Shown: positions 1 to 12,872, counted from the first letter of the stretch. The stretch is 64,000 bases of DNA from Aegilops tauschii subsp. strangulata (GCF_002575655.3 NC_053040.3:359102267-359166266); one strand, 5' to 3'. Made by a program: numbers and translations. Notes: a model not told the origin generated them from the letters alone.

Positions 1-141
1 ATTTCTTCTACTTTGTTGCACCGCCATCTGCTTAGTTTACTCATCATATATGTCGAGATGCCATGCCCATCCATTATCAATACATATTCCATCTGTCATC
101 ATACCATGTTTTTCCACTCAAATGTTGTTCTTGCGCATCAG

Positions 142-557
142 ACATAAAAAAGGAAGAGGGTGGTTACCGAACCTGAAGGAGCACCAGCAAAGTCCTTGAA
201 AAACGTGGTTGTGCCAGAGAAATCAGACAGCACCCCACTTATATTGGTTGTACAACCAGTAACACAAAACGTAGGACCGACTCCAGCAGACTGTACCCAT
301 ACTTCACTGGCCACACCACTAGCCCCACCACATAGGACCTGCACTCCAGCAAAAGTTATGCCGATTTCAGTTGCCATAGCACCAGCCGTACCACAGAAAA
401 ATCCCACTCCAGCAAAAAGTACAGCAAGTCCACAGGCTGAAGACCTATCCCAACTGCAGAGACGACCAATTCCTGCAGATTGGAAACCCATTCTAGTTAT
501 TCCCAGTTTAAAAGACAATGCTTTCAATGTTGTTAGGGACTACGTGCATATATTCCC
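142..557 (+). pseudogene. CACTA second ORF, exon cut by the Copia insertion (left half)
   Basis: The frame is open from about 148 to the Copia insertion at 558 and encodes a low-complexity region rich in Pro, Thr and Ala (repeated TPA and APA motifs) ending in VVRDYVHIFP. Joining across the Copia at its target duplication continues the same frame as SWEDYSEDKHHFHIFLSHL up to a GTAAGT donor at 23048, so both halves were one exon before the insertion. A TAA at 145-147 lies just after a possible acceptor (AG at 140-141), so the 5' edge is uncertain or the exon is already broken. The Pro-rich stretch matches the linker often seen before the Transposase_24 domain; that link is inference. Confidence 0.6.
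553..557. repeat. Target site duplication of the Copia element, left copy
   Basis: TTCCC lies directly before the LTR start TG at 558. The same five bases follow the LTR end CA at 22982-22986. Confidence 0.92.
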
Positions 558-2232
558 TGAAAGGAAATATGCCCTAGAGGCAATAATAAAGTTATTATTT
601 ATTTCCTTATATCATGATAAATGTTTATTATTCATGCTAGAATTGTATTAACCGGAAACTTGATACATGTGTGAATACATAGACAAACAGAGTGTCACTA
701 GTATGCCTCTACTTGACTAGCTCGTTGATCAAAGATGGTTATGTTTCCTAGCCATTGACATGAGTTGTCATTTGATTAACGAGATCACATCATTAGGAGA
801 ATGATGTGATTGACTTGACCCATTCCGTTAGCTTAGCACTCGATCGTTTAGTATGTTGCTATTGCTTTCTTCATGACTTATACATGTTCCTATGACTATG
901 AGATTATGCAACTCCCGTTTACCGGAGGAACACTTTGTGTGCTACCAAACGTCACAACGTAACTGGGTGATTATAAAGGTGCTCTACAGGTGTCTCCAAA
1001 GGTACTTGTTGGGTTGGCGTATTTCGAGATTAGGATTTGTCACTCCGATTGTCGGAGAGGTATTTCTGGGCCCACTCGGTAATGCACATCACTATAAGCC
1101 TTGCAAGCATTGTAACTAATGAGTTAGTTGCGGGATGATGTATTACGGAACGAGTAAAGAGACTTGCCGGTAACAAGATTGAATTAGGTATTGAGATACC
1201 GACGATCGAATCTCGGGCAAGTAACATACCGATGACAAAGGGAACAACGTATGTTGTTATGCGGTCAGACCGATAAAGATCTTCGTAGAATATGTGGGAG
1301 CCAATATGAGCATCCAGGTTCCGCTATTGGTTATTGACCGGAGAGGTGTCTCGGTCATGTCTACATAGTTCTCAAACCCGTAGGGTCCGCACGCTTAACG
1401 TTACGATGACGGTTATATTATGAGTTTATGTGTTTTGATGTACCGAAGGAGTTCGGAGTCCCGGATGAGATCGGGGACATGACGAGTAGTCTCGAAATGG
1501 CCGAGACGTAAAGATCGATATATTGGACGACTATATTCGGACTTCGGAAAGGTTCCGAGTGATTCGGGTATTTTTCGGAAAACCGTAGAGTTACGGGAAT
1601 TCGTATTGGGCCTTAATGGGCCATACGGGAAAGGAGAGAAAGGCCCCAAAGGGTGGCCACACCCCTCCCCATGGACTAGTCCGAATTGGACTAGGGAGGG
1701 GGGGCGCCCCCTTCCTTCTTTCTCCTTCTCCCTTCCCTTCTCCTATTCCAACAAGGATTGGCGCGCCCTCCTCCTTGGCCGGCGGCCTCCCCCTTGCTCC
1801 TTTATATACGGCGGCAGGGGGGCACCCCATAGACAACAATTCATCAACGATCTTTTAGCCGTGTGCGGTGCCCCCTCCACCATATTACACCTCGATAATA
1901 TCGTAGCGGAGCTTAGGCGAAGCCCTGCGTCGGTAGAACATCATCATCGTCACCACGCCGTCGTGCTGACGAAACTCTCCCTTAACACTCGGCTGGATCG
2001 GAGTTAGAGGGACGTCATCGAGCTGAACGTGTGCTGAACTCGGAGGTGCCGTGCGTTCGGTACTTGATCGGTCGGATCGTGAAGACGTACGACTACATCA
2101 ACCGTGTTGTGTTAACGCTTCCGCTTTCGGTCTACGAGGGTACGTGGACAACACTCTCCCCTCTCGTTGCTATGCATCACCATGATCTTGCGTGTGTGTA
2201 GAATTTTTTTGAAATTACTACGTTCCCCAACA
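558..2232 (+). repeat. Copia 5' LTR
   Basis: This LTR is 1,675 bp, starts TGAAAGG and ends CCCCAACA. A likely TATA box (TTATATA) is at 1802-1808, just downstream of a C/T-rich promoter stretch. It lacks a palindromic segment of about 40 bp that the 3' LTR has at 8531-8570. Short ORFs inside it (for example at 892-1119 and 1606-2007) recur in the other LTR and are not genes. Confidence 0.93.
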
Positions 2233-2233
2233 G

Positions 2234-2250
2234 TGGCATCCGAGCCTGGT
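2234..2250 (+). other. Copia primer binding site (tRNA-Met type)
   Basis: TGGCATCCGAGCCTGG begins two bases after the LTR end. It resembles the usual TGGTATCAGAGC site complementary to initiator tRNA-Met, with a few changes, so priming would be weakened. Confidence 0.75.
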
Positions 2251-3589
2251 TTTATGCGTTGATGTTATATGCATGAGTAGAACACAAGTGAGTTGTGGGC
2301 GATATAAGTCATACTGCTTACCAGCATGTCATATTTTGGTTCGGCGGTATTGTGAGATGAAGCGGTCCGGACCGACATTACGCGTACGCTTACGCGAGAC
2401 TGGTTTCACCGTTGCGAGCACTCGTTGCTTAAAGGTGACCGGCGGGTGTCTGTCTCTCTCACTTTAGTTGAACCGAGTGTGGCTACGCCCGGTCCTTGCG
2501 AAGGTTAAAACAGCACCAACTTGACAAACTATCATTGTGGTTTTTGATGCGTAGGTAAGAACGGTTCTTGCTAAGCCCGTAGCAGCCACGTAAAACTTGC
2601 AACAACAAATTAGAGGACGTCTAACTTGTTTTTGCAGGGCATGTTGTGATGTGATATGGTCAAGACATGATACTGAATTTTATTGTATGAGATGATCATG
2701 TTTTGTAACCGAGTTATCGGCAACTGGCAGGAGCCATATGGTTGTCGCTTTATTGTATGCAATGCAATCGCCCTGTAATGGTTTACTTTATCACTAAGCG
2801 GTAGCGATAGTCGTAGAAGCATAAGATTGGCGAGACGACAACGATGCTACGATCGAGATCAAGGTGTCGCGCCGGTGACGATGGTGATCATGACGGTGCT
2901 TCGGAGATGGAGATCACAAGCACAAGATGATGATGGCCATATCATATCACTTATATTGATTGCATGTGATGTTTATCTTTTATGCATCTTGTCTTGCTTT
3001 GATTGACGGTAGCATTATAAGATGATCCCTCAATAAATTATCAAAGTATAAGTGTTCTCCCTGAGTATGCACCGTTGCGAAAGTTCTTCGTGCTGAGACA
3101 CCACGTGATGATCGGGTGTGATAGGCTCTACGTTCAAATACAACGGGTGCAAAACAGTTGCACACGCGGAATACCCAGGTTAAACTTGACGAGCCTAGCA
3201 TATAACAGATATGGCCTCGGAACACGGAGACCGAAAGGTCGGGCGTAAATCATATAGTAGATATGATCAACATAGTGATGTTCACCATTGAAACTACTCC
3301 ATCTCATGTGATGATCGGACATGGTTTAGTTGATATGGATCACGTGATCACTTAGAGGATTAGAGGGATGTCTATCTAAGTGGGAGTTCTTAAGTAATAT
3401 GATTAATTGAACTTAAATTTATCATGAACTTAGTCCTGATAGTATTTTGCAAATTATGTTGTAGATCAATAGCTCGCGTTGTTGCTTCCCTATGTTTATT
3501 TTGATATGTTCCTAGAGAAAAATTATGTTGAAAGATGTTAGTAGCAATATGCGGATTGGATCCGTGATCTGAGGATTATCCTCATTGCT
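2251..3589 (+). other. Copia 5' untranslated leader
   Basis: About 1.3 kb between the primer site and the first recognisable gag codons, as in BARE/Angela elements, which have long leaders. No coherent reading frame is visible; short ORFs on either strand have no recognisable content. Confidence 0.7.
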
Positions 3590-4521
3590 GCACAGAAGAA
3601 TTATGTCCTTGATGCACCGCTAGGTGACAGACCTATTGCAGGAGCAGATGCAGATGTTATGAACGTTTGGCTAGCTCAATATGATGACTACTTGATAGTT
3701 TAGTGCACCATGCTTAACGGCTTAGAATCGGGACTTCACAGACTTTTGAACGTCATGGACCATATGAGATGTTCCAGGAGTTGAAGTTAATATTTTAAGC
3801 AAATACCCGAGTTGAGAGATATGAAGTCTCCAACAAGTTCTATAGCTAAAAGATGGAGGAGAATAGCTCAAGCAGTGAGCATGTGCTCAGATTGTCTGGG
3901 TACTACAATCGCTTGAATCAAGTGGGAGTTAATCTTCCAGATAAAATAGTGATTGACAGAATTCTCTAGTCACCATCACCAAGTTAGTAGAACTTCGTGA
4001 TGAACTATAGTATGCAAGGGATGACGAAAGTAATTCCCGAGCTCTTCGTGATGCCGAAATCGACGAAGGTAGAAATCAAGAAAAACATCAAGTGTTGATG
4101 GTTGACGAGACCACTAGTTTCAAAAAAAGGCAAAGGGAAGAAGGGGAACTTCAAGAAGAACGGCAAGCAAGTTGCTGCTCAAGTGAAGAAGCCTAAGTCT
4201 GGTCCTAAGCCTGAGACTAAGTGCTTCTACTGCAAAGGGACTGGTCACTGGAAGCGGAACTACCCCAAGTATTTGGTGGATAAGAAGGATGGCAAAGTGA
4301 ACAAAGGTATATTGGATATACATGTCATTGATGTGTACTTTATTAGTGTTTATAGCAACCCCTCGGCATTTGATACTGGTTCAGTTGCTAAGAGTAGTAA
4401 CTCGAAACAGGAGTTGCAGAATAAACAGAGACTAGTAAAAGGCGAGGTGACGATGTGTGTTGGAAGTAGTTCCAAGATTGATATGATCATCATCGCACAC
4501 TCCCTATACTTTCGGGATTAG
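3590..4521 (+). pseudogene. Copia gag remnant
   Basis: Translating from about 3590 gives AQKNYVLDAPLGDRPIAGAD, the typical gag region of this group, interrupted by stops (for example TAG just after DDYLIV near 3700). The open part at 4102-4521 holds a Lys-rich stretch and the nucleic-acid-binding zinc knuckle CFYCKGTGHWKRNYPK. The last cysteine of the C-X2-C-X4-H-X4-C motif is tyrosine here (TAC at 4261-4263), so zinc binding is lost. Gag would form the virus-like particle that packages the RNA. With stops upstream and a broken knuckle this copy is dead. Confidence 0.85.
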
Positions 4522-4678
4522 TGTTGAAACTAAATAAGTGTTATTTGGTGTTTGCGTTGAGCATGAATATGATTTGATCATGTTTGTTGCAATACGGTTA
4601 TTCATTTGAATTAGAGAATAATTGTTGTTCTGTTTACATGAATAAAACCTTCTATGGTCATACACCCAATAAAATGGT

Positions 4679-6095
4679 TTGTTGGATCTTGATCGTAGTG
4701 ATACACATATTCATAATAATGAAGACAAAAGATGCAAAGTTAATAATGATACTGCAACTTATTTGTGGCACTGCCGTTTAGGTCATATTGGTGTAAAGCG
4801 CATGAAGAAACTCCATACTGATGGGATTTTGGAATCACTTGATTATGAATCAGTTGATGCTTGCGAACCATGCCTCATGGGCAAGATGACTAAAACGCCG
4901 TTCTCCGGAACTATGGAGAGAGCAGCAGATTTGTTGGAAGTCATACATACAAATGTATGTGGTCCAATGAATATTGAGGCTCGTGGCAGATATCATTATT
5001 TTCTCACCTTCACAGATGATTTGAGAAGATATGGGTATATCTACTTAATGAAACATAAGTCTGAAACATTTCAAAAGTTCATATAATTTCAGAGTGAAGT
5101 GGAAAATCATCGTAACAAGAAAAATAAAGTTTCTACGATCTGATCATAGAGAAGAGTATTTGAGTTACGAGTTTGGCCTTCAGTTAAAACAATGTGAAAT
5201 AGTTTCACTATTCACGCCACCTGGAACACCACAGTGTAATGGTGTGTCCGAACATCGTAACCGTACTTTATTAGATATGGTGCGATATATGATGTCTCTT
5301 ACCGATCTACCACTATCGTTTTGGGGTTATGCATTAGAGACAGCTGCATTCACGTTAAATAGGGTACCATCTAAATCCGTTGAGACGACATCTTATGAAC
5401 TGTGGTTTGGCAAGAAACCAAAGTTGTCGTTTCTTAAAGTTTGGGGTTGCGATGCTTATGTGAAAAAGTTTCATCCTGATAAGATCAAACCCAAATCGGA
5501 GAAATGTGTCTTCATAGGACACCCAAAGGAGACAGTTGGGTACACCTTCTATCACAGATCTGAAGGCAAGACATTCGTTGCTAAGAATGGATCCTTTCTA
5601 GAGAAGGAGTTTATCTCGAAAGAAGTGAGTGGGAGGAAAGTAGAACTTGATGAGGTAATTGTACCTGCTCCCTTATTGGAAAGTAGTTCATCGCAGAAAC
5701 CAGTTTGTGTGACGCCTATACCAATTAGGGAGGAAGTTAATGATGATGATCATGGAACTTCAGATCAAGTTATTACTAAACCTCGTAGGTCAACCAGAGT
5801 AAGATCCGCACCAAAGTGGTACGGTAATCCTGTTCTGGAGGTTATGTTACTAGACCATGACGAACCTACGAACTATGAAGAAGCGATGGTGAGCCCAGAT
5901 TCCGCAAAATGGCTTGAGGCCATGAAATCTGAGATGGGATCCATTTATGAGAACAAAGTATGGACTTTGATTGACTTGCCCAATGATCGGCGAGCCATTG
6001 AGATTAAATGGATCTTCAAGAGGAAGACGGACGCTGATAGTAGTGTTACTATCTACAAAGCTAGAATTGTCGCAAAAGGTTTTCGACAAGTTTAA
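4679..6095 (+). pseudogene. Copia pol remnant: GAG-pre-integrase, integrase, start of reverse transcriptase
   Basis: Two open segments (4679-5086 and 5094-6095, separated by a TAA at 5084-5086) follow the Copia order. First comes the HHCC zinc region (WHCRLGH ... CEPCLMGK), then the integrase core. In the core the first catalytic Asp is changed (HTNVCGPM; the family has HTDVCGP). The second Asp (RSDHREEYLS) and the Glu (NGVSEHRNRTLLD) remain. After the SxxKWLEAMKSEM linker the reverse transcriptase begins (NKVWTLIDLP, KWIFKRKTDAD, YKARIVAKGF) and stops at a TAA at 6093-6095, where the family reads through. Protease is not clearly recognisable between gag and integrase. Non-functional. Confidence 0.88.
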
Positions 6096-7110
6096 GGTGT
6101 TGACTACGATGAGAGTTTCTCACTCGTATCTATGCTTAAGTCTGTCTGAATCATGTTAGTAATTGCCGCATTTTATGAAATCTGGCAAATGGATAAACAA
6201 AACTGCATTCCTTAATGGATTTATTAAAGAAGAGTTGTATATGATGCAACCAGAAGGTTTTGTCAATCCTAAAGGTGCTAACAAAATATGCAAGCTCCAG
6301 CGATCCATCGATGGACTGGTGCAAGCATCTCGGAGTTGGAATATACGCTTTGATAAGTTGATCAAAGGATATAGTTTTATACAGACTTGCGGTGAAGCCT
6401 GTATTTACAAGAAAGTGAGTGGGAGCACTACAGCATTTCTGATAAGTATATGTGAATGACATATTGTTGATCGGAAATAATGTAGAATTATTCTGCAAAG
6501 CATAAAGGAGTGTTTGAAAGGAGTTTTTCAAAAAAAGACCTTGGTGAAGCTGCTTACATATTGAGCATCAAGATCTATAGAGATAGATCAAGACGCTTGA
6601 TAAGTTTTTTCAATGAGTACATACCTTAACAAGATTTTGAAGTGGTTCAAAATGGAACAGTCAAAGAAAGAGTTCTTGCCTGTGTTACAAGGTGTGAAAT
6701 TAAGTAAGACTCAAAGCCCGACCACGGCAGAAGATAGAAAGAGAATAAAAGTCATTCCCTATGCCTTGGCCATAGGTTCTATAAAGTATGCCATGCTGTG
6801 TACCAGATCTATTGTATACCCTACACTGATTTTGGCAAGGGAGTACAATAGTGATCTAGGAGTAGATCACTGGACAGCGGTCAAAATTATCCTTAGTGGA
6901 ATAAGGATATGTTTCTCAATTATGGAAGTGACAAAAGGTTCGTCGTAAAGGGTTACGTCGATGCAAGTTTTGACACTAATCTAGATGACTCTAAGTCTCG
7001 GTCTAGATACATATTGAAAGTGGGAGCAATTAGCTAGAGTAGCTCCGTGCAGAGCATTGTAGACATAGAAATTTGCAAAATACTTACGGATATGAATGTG
7101 ACAGACCCGT
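6096..7110 (+). pseudogene. Copia pol remnant: rest of reverse transcriptase and broken RNase H
   Basis: Frames shift repeatedly. At 6163-6459 the reverse transcriptase continues (AFLNGFIKEELYMMQPEGFV, SIDGLVQASRSWNIRFDKL). The catalytic box is near 6446 in another frame and reads YVNDILLIGN, so one of the paired catalytic Asp residues is Asn. 6613-6948 carries the connection region (VPYALAIGSIKYAMLCTR). A short RNase H start, GYVDASFDTNLDDSKS, lies near 6950-7000, but most of RNase H is missing before the 3' end. This shows a deletion as well as point decay. Confidence 0.82.
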
Positions 7111-7140
7111 TGACTAAAATTATCTCACAATCAAAACATG

Positions 7141-7333
7141 ATCACACCTTAGTACTCTTTGGGTGTTAATCACATAGTGATGTGAACTAGATTATTGACT
7201 CTAGTAAACCCTTTGGGTGTTGGTCACATGACAATGTGAACTATGGGTGTTAATCACATGGTGATGTGAACTATTGATGTCAAATCACATGGCGACGTGA
7301 ACTAGATTATTGACTCTAGTGCAAGTGGGAGAC
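7141..7333 (+). repeat. Copia 3' end: short tandem repeats and polypurine tract
   Basis: Four imperfect copies of a 25-45 bp unit with the core TCACATNGTGATGTGAACTA occur between 7165 and 7310. The core is quasi-palindromic (TCACAT paired with ATGTGA). The purine-rich GCAAGTGGGAGAC directly before the 3' LTR at 7334 is the likely plus-strand primer site. Confidence 0.75.
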
Positions 7334-8762
7334 TGAAAGGAAATATGCCCTAGAAGCAATAATAAAGTTATTATTTATTTCCTTATATCATGATAAATGT
7401 TTATTATTCATGCTAGAATTGTATTAACCGGAAACTTGATACATGTGTGAATACATAGACAAACAGAGTGTCACTAGTATGCCTCTACTTGACTAGCTCG
7501 TTGATCAAAGATGGTTATGTTTCCTAGCCATTGATATGAGTTGTCATTTGATTAACGAGATCACATCATTAGGAGAATGATGTGATTGACTTGACCCATT
7601 CCGTTAGCTTAGCACTCATCGTTTAGTATGTTGCTATTGCTTTCTTCATGACTTATACATGTTCCTATGACTATGAGATTATGCAACTCCCGTTTACCGG
7701 AGGAACACTTTGTGTGCTACCAAACGTCACAACGTAACTGGTTGATTATAAAGGTGCTCTACAGGTGTCTCCAAAGGTACTTGTTGGGTTGGCGTATTTC
7801 GAGATTAGGATTTGTCACTCCGATTGTCGGAGAGGTATTTCTGGGCCCACTCGGTAATGCACATCACTATAAGCCTTGCAAGCATTGTAACTAATGAGTT
7901 AGTTGTGCGATGATGTATTACGGAACGAGTAAAGAGACTTGCCGGTAACGAGATTGAACTAGGTATTGAGATACCGACGATCGAATCTCGGGCAAGTAAC
8001 ATACCAATGACAAAGGGAACAACGTATGTTGTTATGCGGTCTGACCGATAAAGATCTTCGTAGTATATGTGGGAGCCAATATGAGCATCCAGGTTCCGCT
8101 ATTGGTTATTGACCGGAGAGGTGTCTCGGTCATGTCTACACAGTTCTCGAACCCGTAGGGTCCGCACGCTTAACGTTACGATGACGGTTATATTATGAGT
8201 TTATGTGTTTTGATGTACCGAAGGAGTTCGGAGTCCCGGATGAGATCGGGGCATGACGAGGAGTCTCGAAATGGCCGAGACGTAAAGATCGATATATTGG
8301 ACGACTATATTCGGACTTCGGAAAGGTTCCGAGTGATTCGGGTATTTTTCGGAGTACCGGAGAGTTACGGGAATTAGTATTGGGCCTTAATGGGCCATAC
8401 GGGAAAGGAGAGAAAGGCCCCAAAGGGTGGCCGCACCCCTCCTCATGGACTAGTCCGAATTGGACTAGGGAGGGGGGGCGCCCCCTTCCTTCTTTCTCCT
8501 TCTCCCTTCCCTTCTCCTATTCCAACAAGGAAGGAGGAGTCCTACTCCCGGTGGGAGTAGGACTCCCCCCTTGGCGCGCCCTCCTCCTTGGCCGGCGGCC
8601 TCCCCCTTACTCCTTTATATACGGGGGCAGGGGGCACCCCATAGACAACAATTGATCAACGATCTTTTAGCCGTGTGCGGTGCCCCCCTCCACCATATTA
8701 CACCTCGATAATATCGTAGCGGAGCTTAGACGAAGCCCTGCGTTGGTAGAACATCATCATCG
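7334..8762 (+). repeat. Copia 3' LTR, left part (split by the Gypsy)
   Basis: It starts TGAAAGG like the 5' LTR and follows it for 1,429 bp up to CATCG at 8758-8762, where the Gypsy inserted. TATA-like TTATATA at 8615-8621. It contains a perfect hairpin at 8536-8566 (14 bp arms GGAGTCCTACTCCC, 3 nt loop) that is absent from the 5' LTR. Confidence 0.93.
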
Positions 8763-11700
8763 TGTCACGAACGGTTTTTCAATAAAATATTTATTGAGAG
8801 ACCAATCCCTTTTACGGACCAGTAAAGAAGAATTCCTTCTCACTGGTAGACAATATCTTGGTCACAGAAGAAAAATACCAGGAGTACTGAATATAATACA
8901 AGGTTGAGCGGAGACTGCTCAACAATTTATTACATGAACGCCGATAAAACATAACGGCGGATAGGGTGGCATGACTACTAACTTATGATAACAACGGTGG
9001 TGGAAATATCACCGCGAAGTGGGTGATATGACTCCTGAAAACTACAGCTCTTCGAGCGTCGGAGTGAGGCTCGAGGAGACTTATTGCGGGTGGCGGAAGC
9101 GTATATAATACAAGTGACCAATATCCGGGATCGCACAGGACTGACTGGGACTCCTCTAGGCGTCGGACGCACTATCAAACTCTTCATCCAAGAGATCGCC
9201 TTCGTCAACATCTGGCCAAATCAACAAGCCAGGTGAGTACTATGAAAGTACTCGCAAGACAGTTCGGACATAAGATATAACAAATGTAAACATGAAGCAT
9301 ATGAACAGATTAACAAGTGCGTTCAGACATAGAGATAATAATGCATGGGAAAATAACAGAGAAGTCGGGCGGTGGTCCTCCCGAAATCCCAAAATAAATA
9401 CTGGGTGCCAAACGAGGGTCTGAATGACTCCTCGAGAGGAAACTGCAAGAATAATAATGCCGCAGTCGGGCGTCGTGGCGAGACCACATAAAGGGCATAT
9501 AACAGAAAAATAAAGGCAGTGCGTGCCACAGTCGGACGTCTGAGCGACATCACGTAAATAGCTTATATTGAAAGTAAGAGACAAACATGCCATAGTCGGA
9601 CGTCTGAGCGACATCACATAAAGGGCTTATATTGAAAGTAAGAGACAAACATGCCATAGTCGGACGTCTGAGCGACATCACATAAAGGGCTTATATTGAA
9701 AGTAAGAGACAAACATGCCACAGTCGGACGTCTGAGCGACATCACATAAAGGGCTTATATTGAAACTATGAGACAAACATGCCACAGTCGGACGTCTGAG
9801 CGACATCACATAAAGGGCTTATATTCAAAACTTAGTAGTTCATGAATTATAAATCATATCAAGAGAACAAGCAGACATGAGGTAAACAACAGGGTTAGTC
9901 CATCCACAGGAATAACGTTCAGCCAAGTCTACTACTCAAGCTTGCTTACCGGAACGAAGAATATACCACGAGGTTATGACATAGACATGGATACGCTGAT
10001 CACGATACTTGACTATGGATACGATGACTCGGAAGGATTTGACTCTGCAGAGTTTGCACTTTAACCACAGCCAACGGATTTCAGTAGTCGCGGGGACTAG
10101 TTCCGTCTACGGTGTTTTGGAAGAAACACATCTAACCAGTACACACCCATTCAAAATTTCCGAAGCCAGGAATCACCCTCGGCAACGTTCAAGAAAAACC
10201 TTGAGACGGGGAAGCTACAACCTCGCGTAGCATGGGATCAAAATTTCTATACGCACGCTCTAAGGGGTGCCCCCCTCTCGGTCCCAACCGGAAGCACCCA
10301 TGCCCCCTGATCGGATGACTGGCTTTAATCCAGGGCCATGGAACCATCATCCCGGCCCCTCTGTTTGGTGTGTACACGGAAAGAGGTTACCAACTTACTA
10401 AACCGCATTCTGGCAGAAAACATGTGGTAGCACGGAAGGGGGAAGAATGATAACGTGACTCCGTCCACGTTAACATCGGAATTTAATGGATGGCGTAAGG
10501 CTGGCATGCTACAACAGTACCACCTTACTGCCCTTCACGTCACCACATGACTAGGCCATCTCTCATCAGAGATCACCGTAACTTTGGAACACACGGGTAG
10601 TTGCCTCACATGCAACGAGGTGCTCACCGATACTCATATGCCATGCACAACCTTTCACGCAATCATGCAAACACCTATCATATCAAAGGTTCAAACATGC
10701 TTGCCTGGTTCGGAGAAGTCGGAGTCTAGCTCGGCGAAGTTCGCGGCTCCGTCACCTCTTCCGGAACCTACGGTATAGCGAAGAAGCATACTAACGTGAA
10801 AACCAACGCGTGCATAAAAGTTGTTCCAAAAATTTTCCAAATAAATCCCATAAAAAACTAGACAAAATTATAAGATTGTCAGAAAAAGAATCACTCAAAA
10901 ATCACTTTTTATTAAAAAGTTATAAGGGTTTCTGTCCAGGGACTCATCTGTAATGAAACAGAGAAGTTCCAGGGGCTTAACTGAGAAAACAGAAAACGCT
11001 TCGGAAAGAAACGCGCCAGCTCAAAGAGAAAACGTATTTGCCCGAAGGCGCCAACAGAAAACGTTTCGAGGGAGAAGAGAATAGAGGCTGACAGGGGGGG
11101 TCCACATGTCAGGTTTAAAAAGTTCGCCGGCGCCCGAAGACTGCGGTGGTCGCCGGCGTCGAACCACGGCGAGACAGGGAGATCGGAGTGTACCAAGAGC
11201 TTCAGCGTGTCCTTCCGCGTCGGTGGGTGGTGGACTCGACCGACGGAGAGCACCATGTTGACGGCGACACTTTCTCCGGCGGACGGCGGCTCGGGTGATG
11301 GTGGAGAACTCCGGTGGGTGCTGCAAGCTCCGAATTGAAGCGCGGGTCAGGAGAGTGGATGCATAGGGAAGCTACTGGCAAGATTTGAAGGGTGGAGGTG
11401 CACGCACGGGAGCGAATCGAGCTGGATCCCGTGGCGGGTCGCGGCGGCCGGAGTTGAGGAAGGAGACTTCCTCGGGGCTCTTCAAGTGGCTAGGCAGGGG
11501 CTTGGTGGAGTGTAGAGGTGGTGTGGGTACTAGCTGGAGCTCGGGGCCTCTATTTATAGGCGGATCGAGGGGGTGGCCGTGAACGGGGTTGCTCCGGCGA
11601 GCAATTACGGCGGGGCAGTGTCTTGGCAGGGAGCTTAAGTGGTCAGGCAGCATCAGTGAGGTGTACTGGTGCCGTTCCCCCGCTAATCCCGGTCGGTCTT

Positions 11701-12856
11701 GGTGTAATGGCGCCAGTCCACGGTGGGGTGGCCGCACGGGCACGACGGCGGCAGAGAGTGCGCTCCGCGCCCAGCGGTTCACGACGAGGGTGGCAGCGCG
11801 CACTGGGGAGTGGGTGGCCACGCGCGGCCTCCGGTGGCTTGGGCGGCGCTGGGTGGCGCCGTCTATGCTGCGCCCCTCTCTGGCGGCCGCAAAGCCACCG
11901 CTGCCGTCGGTCATGGGGCGGCGCACCTCCTCCTGCTCGTCGCCGACGTCCGCAAGGTTCCAGGGGATCGTGCAGCGCAGGAACAAGGGGGAGGGGACGG
12001 GGAGCAAGGCGACACCGGGGCACTGGCGAGATTGAGATCGAACACTAAAGAAAACGACAGTGGTTTCAGACATTGTTAACTGAACTTGACTGAACTTGAT
12101 AGCAACAGTGTCCAGCAGGTGTTCGATGAAATGATTTGGTAAGCAGAAAAAATTTCCTGGAGCTGGGACTTGGTGAGGTGATCACTCAATGCACCCAGAG
12201 GCTGCCTGATTTTTCTCAGAATTTATGGAGAAGGATTTGAATGAATTTCATCAAATTTGGCAAAACTGGTCCAAACTTGCAGCAAGTATAGTTTGAAAAA
12301 TTTGAACTGAAGACCAGTGGATCTTCATGGATCTTGGTTGAGGGCTCAAAGGACTAGGAAGGGAAATTGGATTGGGGGCAAAAATCAAAACAGAAATGGT
12401 AGCTCCTTTGTAAATCTCCAAGGGCTAGAATAGAAGGCAGAAATTGTTTTGATAAGATTTAAATGGAAAATAATCATATGGGGAGGTTCATCTTGCTGGA
12501 TTTGATGCAAATCATGATCCAAAGATGAGGGAAGGTTTAGGAGAGTGGATTTGCACTAAGGTCATGGCATGAGAGATTTGTTGAAAGGGGCAAGGAATCA
12601 TTTCAAAAGCCATAGGGCATTTTCAAAGGAATTTTCAAAAGGCATTTTTCCCAAGTGAAAAGCATTTTGGCTTGAGTCCAAAATAAAAAGCAAGAACCTC
12701 CAAGACCAAAAACAAGTCTTGGGTGAATCCAAATAAAACTCTTGCCATGAAAAAAAATATTTTGAAAGGGAGGGTTCTTTTGAAGAAAAATTTAAAACAC
12801 CTCCCTCAAGTCAAATAAAATTTTTGAAAAGGCCAAATAAAATTTTGGGTGTCACA
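8763..12856 (-). repeat. Gypsy (chromovirus) 3' LTR
   Basis: 4,094 bp; in its sense it begins TGTGACACCC (12856) and ends GTGACA (8763). A TATA box TATAAATA lies at 11558-11551 on the minus strand. The GC-rich part (11000-12050) has many overlapping ORFs on both strands. The same ones recur in the other LTR and none has a recognisable domain, so I treat them as chance frames. A 64 bp tandem repeat lies at 9470-9830. Confidence 0.93.
9470..9830. repeat. 64 bp tandem repeat in the Gypsy 3' LTR
   Basis: The core CGGACGTCTGAGCGACATCA recurs exactly every 64 bp; the word TGAGCGACAT starts at 9541, 9605, 9669, 9733 and 9797. A more diverged copy precedes at about 9462. The same array is in the other LTR (19310-19665). 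Confidence 0.9.
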
Positions 12857-12872
12857 ACACCTACCCCCTTAG
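12857..12872 (-). other. Gypsy polypurine tract
   Basis: On the minus strand, TAAGGGGGTAGGTGT lies directly before the 3' LTR start at 12856. The TAA of the original gag-pol stop (12871-12869) overlaps the tract. Confidence 0.75.

Noticed and set aside
892..1119. 75-codon ORF also found at 7667-7894
   Set aside because: Part of the Copia LTR; conserved only because LTRs are copies of each other.
11372..12073. Long overlapping ORFs on both strands (up to 233 codons), repeated at 21208-21916
   Set aside because: They lie in the GC-rich part of both Gypsy LTRs, change length between the LTRs and are low-complexity in all frames. The GC content alone explains them.
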